Of a stretch of DNA of 7,022 nucleotides, positions 1-5,712 are shown piece after piece. Each line of letters opens with the position of its first letter. Position 1 is the stretch's first letter. This stretch comes from PWQG01 sp041685555 (lineage in GTDB: Bacteria; Pseudomonadota; Gammaproteobacteria; Pseudomonadales; Pseudohongiellaceae), in the NCBI GenBank assembly GCA_041685555.1, contig JAWLFN010000149.1, forward strand, positions 1 through 7,022. Direction: 5' to 3'. The notes under the pieces were generated by a model that worked only from the letters and a program-made list of their open reading frames with translations, was not told the DNA's origin and did no database searches. A program made the position numbers and the translations under genes.

Positions 1-129
1 ATCGGAAAGGATCGAATCCGCTTATTTCCCGCATGTCCCACTAGGGGACTCTGGCGAACGGGTCGGGAGTCAATCACGGATCAGCAGAACAAAACGCTGG
101 TCCCAGGATGGTCAGCGTTATGCACGCAA

Positions 130-174
130 TTGACGAGAGAAAGCAAATCTAGCCCAATATCATGTATTTACAAT
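130..174 (+). promoter_or_regulatory. Possible gdhA promoter region (weak)
   Basis: TACAAT at 169-174 matches the sigma-70 -10 consensus in five of six positions but has no good -35 box at the normal distance. TTGACG at 130-135 matches the -35 consensus in five of six positions, but the hexamers 15-19 bases downstream match the -10 consensus poorly. Both lie in the most AT-rich part of the leader, so transcription of gdhA probably starts nearby, possibly with help from an activator. I saw no sigma-54 type GG-N10-GC element with good flanks. This is a consensus match by eye only. Confidence 0.22.
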
Positions 175-226
175 CAAGGTTCATTGCAGCAGAATAACGG
201 GTCCTTACTGACACCCTCATTCCAAC

Positions 227-254
227 GGGCAGGTCGCAGATTTACATCCTGCCC
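227..254. repeat. Inverted repeat GGGCAGG-N14-CCTGCCC in the gdhA leader
   Basis: The perfect 7-bp arms at 227-233 and 248-254 are separated by 14 bases and end 88 bases before the gdhA start codon. If transcribed, they would form a GC-rich hairpin in the 5' untranslated region. No run of T follows, so it is not an intrinsic terminator. It could be an operator for a dimeric regulator, an RNA structure, or chance. The repeat is seen directly; the role is inference. Confidence 0.35.
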
Positions 255-342
255 CGATCACCCATACGCGACCGGACGAGTCAGACACTTTCGCGCGTCA
301 GGCCAAATGAGTGGAATTTGCCAACCATAACAAGGAGACAGG

Positions 343-1692
343 ATGACCAATCGGCTGGATGAAAACCTCGAACTCATCTATCAGGAAGTCCAACGGCGCA
401 ATCCGGGCGAAGCGGAATTCCATCAGGCTGTGCGTGAGGTATTGGAGACACTGGGGCCGGTACTGGTCAAATGCCCGGAGTTCCTCGAAAGCAAGATCAT
501 TCAGCGCATCTGCGAACCGGAGCGGCAGATTATCTTCCGAGTGCCCTGGCAGGATGATCAGGGGAATATTCACATCAACCGGGCCTTTCGCGTCGAATTC
601 AACAGTGCCCTGGGACCCTACAAGGGTGGCATGCGATTCCACCCATCGGTCTACCTGGGGATCATCAAGTTCCTCGGCTTCGAGCAGATTTTCAAGAATG
701 CCCTGACCGGCCTTCCCATCGGTGGCGGCAAGGGTGGCAGTGACTTTGACCCCAAGGGGCGCTCGGATGCGGAGATCATGCGTTTCTGTCAGAGCCTGAT
801 GACGGAACTGTACCGTCATATCGGCCAGTATACCGATGTGCCGGCCGGTGACATCGGCGTCGGCACCCGCGAGATCGGCTACCTGTTCGGGCAGTACAAA
901 CGCATCACCAACCGCTACGAGTCCGGTATCCTGACCGGAAAGGGGCTCGAATGGGGCGGCAGCCGGGCCCGCACGGAAGCGACCGGCTACGGCACAGTGA
1001 TCTTCGCGCAGGAAATGCTCAAGACGCGTAATGACACACTGGAAGGCAAGAAGCTGGTCGTGTCCGGCGCCGGCAATGTTGCCATCTATGCCATAGAGAA
1101 GGCGCACCAGCTGGGAGCCACCGTCATTGCCTGTTCCGATTCGGCTGGCACCGTGGTTCATGAAAAAGGACTGGACCTGGACACCATCAAGCGCCTGAAA
1201 CAGGTGGAGCGGCGGCGTATCCGTGATTACATCGAGATTCACAAGGATGCGCACTACACAGACAACGGCAATATATGGTCTATTCCCTGCGACATCGCCC
1301 TGCCCTGCGCAACCCAGAATGAACTCAACGGCAAGGATGCCGGGACCCTGATCGACAACGGCTGTATTGCCGTGGTGGAAGGGGCCAACATGCCGACCAC
1401 GCCGGAAGGCGTGAAGATAATCCAGCAGGCCGGCCTGCTTTATGCCCCGGGCAAGGCCGCCAATGCCGGTGGTGTTACAACCTCCGCGCTGGAAATGCAG
1501 CAGAACGCCAGCCGGGATTCCTGGGGCCTGGCGTACACGGAAGACCGGCTGGAGCAGATCATGATCAACATCCATCGACGCTGCCACGAGACTGCCGAGG
1601 AGTACGGATTGCCCGGCAACTACGTCATGGGCGCCAACATCGCCGGATTCGTCAAGGTAGCCCGATCCATGGACGCCATGGGGCTGATCTGA
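343..1692 (+). CDS. gdhA: NADP-type glutamate dehydrogenase
   Basis: The enzyme catalyses reversible reductive amination of 2-oxoglutarate with ammonium to L-glutamate in the cytoplasm, using NADPH. At 449 residues it is almost the length of E. coli GdhA (447) and aligns from end to end. Substrate and catalytic motifs are present: GPYKGGMRFHP (residues 91-101, K94), K118, LPIGGGKGGSDFDPKG (124-139, K130) and PAGDIGVG (167-174, D170). These correspond to E. coli K92, K116, K128 and D168. The Rossmann nucleotide site is SGAGNVA (241-247), followed by SDS at 265-267. CDIALPCATQNEL (316-328), EGANMPTT (346-353) and KAANAGGV (371-378) are also conserved. The ATG is supported by AAGGAG at 332-337, five bases upstream, and by an N-terminus that matches the family. 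The cofactor is inferred from the subfamily. The next gene starts seven bases after the stop, so the two are probably cotranscribed. Confidence 0.97.
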   Translation: MTNRLDENLELIYQEVQRRNPGEAEFHQAVREVLETLGPVLVKCPEFLESKIIQRICEPERQIIFRVPWQDDQGNIHINRAFRVEFNSALGPYKGGMRFHPSVYLGIIKFLGFEQIFKNALTGLPIGGGKGGSDFDPKGRSDAEIMRFCQSLMTELYRHIGQYTDVPAGDIGVGTREIGYLFGQYKRITNRYESGILTGKGLEWGGSRARTEATGYGTVIFAQEMLKTRNDTLEGKKLVVSGAGNVAIYAIEKAHQLGATVIACSDSAGTVVHEKGLDLDTIKRLKQVERRRIRDYIEIHKDAHYTDNGNIWSIPCDIALPCATQNELNGKDAGTLIDNGCIAVVEGANMPTTPEGVKIIQQAGLLYAPGKAANAGGVTTSALEMQQNASRDSWGLAYTEDRLEQIMINIHRRCHETAEEYGLPGNYVMGANIAGFVKVARSMDAMGLI

Positions 1693-1699
1693 GCCGCCC

Positions 1700-4264
1700 A
1701 TGAATACCCGGACCGGCACAGGGCAACGGGTCTCGACCGGCCTTGCCGGTCTGGATGAAGTGCTTGATGGCCTGCGCATCGGCGACAATGTGGTCTGGCG
1801 TGTCAGTCACCTGGATGATTACGCACGCTTTGTCACCCCATTCATACGCAGTGCCCGGCAGGCTGGCCGCCGGATCATCTACCTGCGCTTTGGACAGCAG
1901 CCGCCACTGGTCGAAGGCGATGATACCGTGGAAGTCGTCACCATCGACGCCAGAGACGGATTCGAATCCTTCACCAGTGCCGTATGGCACCAGATCGCCG
2001 AACACGGCCGCGGCGCATTCTACCTGTTCGACTGTCTAAGCGACCTGCTCCTGGACTGGGCCACCGACCGGATGGTAGGCAATTTCTTCCGGGTGATCTG
2101 TCCTTTCCTCTACCAGCTCGATACCGTGGCCTGGTTCGCGCTCTATCCCGAGCACCACTCCCGGGTCACTCTCGATCGCATACGACAGACCACACAGGTG
2201 ATGATCGATATCTGCCACTCCGGTGACGATGTGCAGATCCAGCCGGTCAAGGTGACACAACGCCACACGCCGACCATGTTCCTGCCACACCGGGAGCTTG
2301 GTGATCGTTTCGAGCCGGTCATCGACAGTAGCGATGCTGCCCGCCTGCAGCCCTGTCGGACTGACCTGCAGTTTGCGCAGCAACCATTGCTGGATTACTG
2401 GGACCGATTATTCATGGAGGCTGGCTCGGCAATGGACAGCGGAGACCAGGCTCGGATCACCTCGATACGGGAGCAGGTGTTGCAAGTCATGATCAGTCGC
2501 GAGCCAAGAATTCTTGCATTGGCGCGACAGTATCTGGACCTGACCAACCTGCTCGGGATCCGTCAGCGAATGGTGAGCAGCGGGTACATTGGCGGCAAGG
2601 CCGTGGGCATGCTGATTGCTCGCTCCATTCTGCAAGAACAAGCCAGGCCACGGTCCATGCGCCAGGAGCCACACGACTCCAGCCATCTGGGCTCGGATGC
2701 CTACTACGCCTTTCTGGTACACAATGACTTATGGCCTGCCTTCATGCGCCAACGTACCCCTGAAGGGTACCTGGAAGAAGCACCCGCGCTGCACCAGTCC
2801 ATCCTGCGGGGCCACTTCCCACCCGAGATCCAGGCGGATCTGGAACGGATACTGGAATACTACGGGCAATATCCCTTGCTGATCCGGTCCAGCAGCCTGC
2901 TGGAAGACGGCTTCGGCAACGCCTTCGCCGGCAAATACGAGAGCTGCTTTTTGACCAACCAGGGTTCGCCGGAGGAGCGGCTGGTTGCCTTGGAGGAAGC
3001 CATACGCCGGGTCTATGCCTCAAGTATGAGTCAGGATGCCCTGCGGTATCGCCTGCAACGGGGGCTGGACCAGCGGGAAGAACCGATGGCCCTGTTGATC
3101 CAGCGAGTCAATGGCCGATTCCATGGTCATTATTACCTGCCGCACGCGGCCGGAGTCGCCGTCTCGCGAAACACTTTCGCCTGGGACCCGGACATGGACC
3201 CTACGGCCGGCATGGTGCGCCTGGTCATGGGTATGGGCACCCGGGCCGTGGATCGGATAGAGAATGACCACGCGGCGGTAATCGCGCTGGATCACCCGAC
3301 CCGCCAGCCATTCCGCAATCGTGATGAAGCGTACCGGTTTTCCCAGCACCAGGTCGACGTACTGGAGGTCGGTGGCAGAGGGCTGATTACCGTGCCCCTG
3401 GGTCGGCTCTGCGAATCCGTGGACAGCCTGCCCATGGCACATCTCGCGGAAACGGACCGGGATGCCGGCATACGCGCCCGGGAACTGGGGCTGTCGACGC
3501 CGGTCTGGCGCCTGACATTCCGTCCGCTGATCGAGCATACCGGGTTCATCGCGGAACTGCGGGAAATACTGCAGACACTGGAATCAGCGTATTCGCATCC
3601 TGTCGACGTAGAGTTCACCCTGCACCTGGATGACAAGGGAAAGCCGGGGTTCAATCTGGTCCAGTGCCGCCCGCTGGCCACGCTGGGCAATACTCTGCCG
3701 GTGGAACTGCCGGAGCAGGTGTCCCCTGAACACCTCCTGTTTGCCACTCGTGGCCACTTCATGGGAGGCAATATCAACATGGCCATCGATCGGGTTATCC
3801 GGATCAATGCCCGCGCCTATGCCCGTCTTGGACAACAGCAACGTCATGACATCGCGGCGGAGGTGGGTTCACGAGTCCGAGCGTGCCCGAATGGCGCCAG
3901 TGTCATGTTGATCGGCCCCGGTCGGTGGGGCACCAGCAGTCCTGAACTCGGCGTACCGGTGCGTTTTTCCGACATAGCCGGTATCTCGGCTCTGGTAGAG
4001 GTGGCCGAGAATGCCGGCACGATGGTGCCAGATCTCTCCTACGGATCACACTTCTTCCAGGACCTCGTGGAAGGCAGCATAGCCTATGTCGCCCTCTTTC
4101 CTGAGGAGCGTGACTGCGACTATTACCCGGACAACCTGGATCCGGCAGCGATTGATGAGGAAGTGATCCAGGAAATCGATCTGTCGAACCGGCCATTGCG
4201 GCTGCTGGCGGATATTGTCGCGCAACGGGTGGTGTGTCATTTTGCTGTCGGACCTGGACCTTAG
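1700..4264 (+). CDS. KaiC-like / PPDK-type ATP-grasp fusion protein, reaction unknown
   Basis: This 854-residue cytoplasmic protein has three parts. Residues 10-215 resemble a KaiC/RecA-like domain: VSTGLAGLDEVLDGL (11-25) is the typical KaiC opening and AFYLFDCLSDLL (106-117) looks like a Walker B strand with D111, but the P-loop expected near 35-43 is absent. Residues 290-660 are a PPDK_N-type ATP-grasp domain: GGKAVGM (298-304), RSSSLLEDGFGNAFAGKYES (396-415), AGVAVS (484-489), VDVEF (635-639) and VQCRPL (654-659), matching the VRSS...ED...AG and Q-RP motifs of PEP synthase. Residues 680-800 contain GPGRWGTSSPELGVPV (739-754), which I recall from proteins annotated only as PEP/pyruvate-binding. 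The swivelling phosphohistidine domain (TCHA-type motif) and the TIM-barrel PEP domain are missing, so it cannot be a complete PEP synthase or PPDK. The ATG fits because the KaiC motif begins at residue 11, but no Shine-Dalgarno sequence precedes it; coupling to gdhA is likely. Family confidence is high, function open. Confidence 0.87.
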   Translation: MNTRTGTGQRVSTGLAGLDEVLDGLRIGDNVVWRVSHLDDYARFVTPFIRSARQAGRRIIYLRFGQQPPLVEGDDTVEVVTIDARDGFESFTSAVWHQIAEHGRGAFYLFDCLSDLLLDWATDRMVGNFFRVICPFLYQLDTVAWFALYPEHHSRVTLDRIRQTTQVMIDICHSGDDVQIQPVKVTQRHTPTMFLPHRELGDRFEPVIDSSDAARLQPCRTDLQFAQQPLLDYWDRLFMEAGSAMDSGDQARITSIREQVLQVMISREPRILALARQYLDLTNLLGIRQRMVSSGYIGGKAVGMLIARSILQEQARPRSMRQEPHDSSHLGSDAYYAFLVHNDLWPAFMRQRTPEGYLEEAPALHQSILRGHFPPEIQADLERILEYYGQYPLLIRSSSLLEDGFGNAFAGKYESCFLTNQGSPEERLVALEEAIRRVYASSMSQDALRYRLQRGLDQREEPMALLIQRVNGRFHGHYYLPHAAGVAVSRNTFAWDPDMDPTAGMVRLVMGMGTRAVDRIENDHAAVIALDHPTRQPFRNRDEAYRFSQHQVDVLEVGGRGLITVPLGRLCESVDSLPMAHLAETDRDAGIRARELGLSTPVWRLTFRPLIEHTGFIAELREILQTLESAYSHPVDVEFTLHLDDKGKPGFNLVQCRPLATLGNTLPVELPEQVSPEHLLFATRGHFMGGNINMAIDRVIRINARAYARLGQQQRHDIAAEVGSRVRACPNGASVMLIGPGRWGTSSPELGVPVRFSDIAGISALVEVAENAGTMVPDLSYGSHFFQDLVEGSIAYVALFPEERDCDYYPDNLDPAAIDEEVIQEIDLSNRPLRLLADIVAQRVVCHFAVGPGP

Positions 4265-4416
4265 CATCATCCGCAGCAACATCACCAACTGGTGGGAGCG
4301 GGTATGCGCGGTCCTTACCCACCCGCAAGACGGCGTTCAGCCGCATGAATGCCGGTACGCTGCGCGCGAGGACCTTCGGCCCCACCCTGGTATTCTGTGC
4401 AACTGTCCCAAAAAAC

Positions 4417-4468
4417 GCGCCTCCCGTCGAGAATCGGCAACCCGCTGCTATCCATTGGCAGGAGGCGC
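4417..4468. repeat. Inverted repeat GCGCCTCC-N36-GGAGGCGC
   Basis: The arms at 4417-4424 and 4461-4468 are exact 8-bp reverse complements separated by 36 bases. They lie 51-102 bases before the adaptor start codon. Arms this far apart could be two half-sites for a regulator of the pump or a long-loop RNA hairpin. The right arm GGAGG also looks like a ribosome binding site but has no usable start codon at the proper distance. The repeat is seen; any function is inference. Confidence 0.35.
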
Positions 4469-4487
4469 ACAGTACACTGCGTTCCGC

Positions 4488-4498
4488 ATACGTATAAC
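4488..4498 (+). promoter_or_regulatory. Possible promoter/operator of the efflux operon (weak)
   Basis: ATACGTAT (4488-4495) is a perfect palindrome overlapping TATAAC (4493-4498), a five-of-six match to the -10 consensus, 20 bases before the adaptor ATG. GCGTT (4479-4483) and AACGC (4496-4500) form a further inverted pair around it. A palindrome over a -10 box is a common arrangement for TetR- or MarR-type repression of efflux pumps, but no regulator gene is in view. No convincing -35 box lies 16-18 bases upstream, which keeps confidence low. Confidence 0.22.
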
Positions 4499-4518
4499 GC
4501 AAGGACTCCAGCGTAACC

Positions 4519-5712
4519 ATGCCACGACCATCACTGACAGGCCGCATACTACGCGCTCTGTTACCTGTTCTGATCATACTCGGTGCCATCCTGCTGGCCG
4601 TTGTCATGTTCACGTTACGCTCTCAGCCACCCAGCACTCCGGCCTCGGAACGTGTGGTGCCGGTCGAGACGATGGTGGTCATGAGCGCTGACACCACGTT
4701 CCACATCGCCTCCCAGGGCACTGCGCAACCCCGCACGGAGACGGCTCTGGTGGCCGAGGTCTCGGGCCGGGTCGAATCGGTATCCGCGCAGCTGGTGGCT
4801 GGCGGCTTCATTCGCCAAGGTGATGTCATTCTCGAGATCGAATCCGCCGATTACCAGGTCGCCGTGGAGCAGGCCCGCGCCGCCGTGCTGACCGCCGAAG
4901 CCCAGTTGATCCAGGAACAGGCACAGGCAGAACAGGCAGAACGTGAATGGGAACAGTCCGGCCGCCCCAGGGAGGACGCACCGCCGCTGTCATTGCGCAC
5001 GCCGTTTCTGCGCGAGGCGGAAGCCCGGGTCCTGCAGGCGGAAGCCGAGCTGCAGCGGGCCCGGCGTCAACTGGCCCGCACCACGGTGCGGTCACCCTAC
5101 GATGCACTGATCCGCGAGAAATCAGCCGACATCGGTCAGTACCTGAACACCGGCACGCGGATCGCCCGCCTCTTCGCCACCGACCATTTCGAGGTGCGCT
5201 TGCCGCTGCGCGCCGAGGACCTTGCCTGGCTGGATCTCCCGACGCCGGGTGAGAACCTGTCCGGCAATGAGGGAACTCCCGTCACTCTGGAAGCCAGCGT
5301 CGCCGGAAAGCCCCGACAGTGGCAGGCGCGTATCGTGCGCACGGAGGGCGTTGTCGACAGCGACAGCCGCATGATCCATGCCGTGGCACGCGTCAGCGAC
5401 CCCTACGCGCGACAGCCGGAAAACGTTGACCGGCCGATTCTTCGCGCCGGCACTTTTGTGAATGCACGACTGTCCGGCATTGCCGGCAACCGGGTGTTCG
5501 CCCTGCCACATCATGTGTTGTACAACGGCGACAATGTACTGGTAATGGACAGTGAGCGGCGCTTGCGAATCCGGCCGGTCAACATCCTGCGGACCGATAC
5601 CGAGTACGCCTATGTCGATCAGGGGCTGGAGAATGGCGACCGCGTCATCACATCACCGGTGCAGACCGCGATCGACGGGATGCGCGTCAATCCGGTGGAA
5701 GACGGATCATGA
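4519..5712 (+). CDS. RND efflux periplasmic adaptor (membrane fusion protein)
   Basis: This 397-residue adaptor links an RND inner-membrane permease to an outer-membrane channel. Residues 8-32 are a single hydrophobic segment after a basic start. No lipobox cysteine is present, so it is probably an uncleaved membrane anchor rather than a lipoprotein. The lipoyl half-motifs are VAEVSGRVESV (78-88) with GDVILEIES (101-109), and TTVRSPYDALIREK (188-201) with GQYLNTGTRIARLF (206-219). Between them, residues 112-186 form an Ala/Gln/Glu-rich helical hairpin broken at 147-162 by SGRPREDAPPLSLRTP. The beta-barrel region follows (about 224-320), then a membrane-proximal domain (325-392) with ALPHHVLYNGDNV and LENGDRVITSP. 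AAGGA at 4501-4505 precedes the ATG by 13 bases, rather far. The stop codon overlaps the permease start as ATGA, showing an operon. Substrate specificity is not readable. Confidence 0.95.
   Translation: MPRPSLTGRILRALLPVLIILGAILLAVVMFTLRSQPPSTPASERVVPVETMVVMSADTTFHIASQGTAQPRTETALVAEVSGRVESVSAQLVAGGFIRQGDVILEIESADYQVAVEQARAAVLTAEAQLIQEQAQAEQAEREWEQSGRPREDAPPLSLRTPFLREAEARVLQAEAELQRARRQLARTTVRSPYDALIREKSADIGQYLNTGTRIARLFATDHFEVRLPLRAEDLAWLDLPTPGENLSGNEGTPVTLEASVAGKPRQWQARIVRTEGVVDSDSRMIHAVARVSDPYARQPENVDRPILRAGTFVNARLSGIAGNRVFALPHHVLYNGDNVLVMDSERRLRIRPVNILRTDTEYAYVDQGLENGDRVITSPVQTAIDGMRVNPVEDGS
5709..5712 (+). other. ATGA stop/start overlap between adaptor and permease
   Basis: The permease ATG (5709-5711) and adaptor TGA (5710-5712) share four bases. 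This arrangement usually means the same ribosomes continue or restart at the junction, keeping the two pump subunits in fixed proportion. The reading frames are seen directly; the coupling is inferred. Confidence 0.9.

Larger units (their letters stand above)
1..342. other. Non-coding leader upstream of gdhA
   Basis: No gene is convincing here. One forward frame is open from base 1 to a TAA at 328-330, but its translation resembles nothing I know, its third codon positions lack the G/C preference of the neighbouring genes, and no start codon has a good ribosome binding site. The stretch is visibly more AT-rich than the genes, most clearly at about 140-190, which suits a promoter region. It also holds a 7-bp inverted repeat (227-254) and, at its end, the gdhA ribosome binding site AAGGAG (332-337). 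Confidence 0.6.
4265..4518. other. Intergenic region between the two transcription units
   Basis: No gene is supported in these 254 bases. Forward frames crossing them give sequences unlike any protein I know, and the C-terminus of the upstream gene looks complete. The upstream half holds GCGGGT (4298-4303) paired with ACCCGC (4321-4326), about 35 bases after the stop codon. It has no following T-run, so any termination would not be of the classic intrinsic kind. The downstream half holds an 8-bp inverted repeat (4417-4468), the palindrome ATACGTAT (4488-4495) and a -10-like TATAAC (4493-4498). The size and content suit a promoter and operator for the efflux operon. Confidence 0.5.

Noticed and set aside
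47..71. GACTC...GAGTC inverted repeat near the left edge as a terminator of an upstream gene
   Set aside because: It has five-base arms only, a 15-base loop and no T-run, so it is well within chance.
298..1788. A 496-codon open frame on the - strand covering all of gdhA
   Set aside because: It lies exactly opposite a fully conserved gene. Long antisense frames are a known by-product of G/C-ending codons, and the translation is low-complexity with no motif.
1700..4264. Calling this gene ppsA (phosphoenolpyruvate synthase)
   Set aside because: The phosphohistidine motif and PEP-binding barrel are missing and the N-terminus is KaiC-like. Only the ATP-grasp part matches, so the symbol would be misleading.
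4298..4326. GCGGGT-N17-ACCCGC as an intrinsic terminator of the gdhA unit
   Set aside because: The stem is only 6 bp with a 17-base loop and no T-run follows; other pairings compete (GGTGGG with CCCACC).
3903..4613. A 236-codon - strand frame spanning the intergenic gap
   Set aside because: It overlaps the conserved C-terminal domain of the ATP-grasp protein and the start of the adaptor, has no recognisable motif, and shows no coding-like base use in the gap.
4215..4691. A + strand frame crossing from the ATP-grasp gene into the adaptor, suggesting a frameshifted extension
   Set aside because: The translation after the stop at 4262 resembles nothing known, and the upstream protein ends plausibly just after a final strand-like segment. 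No frameshift is needed.
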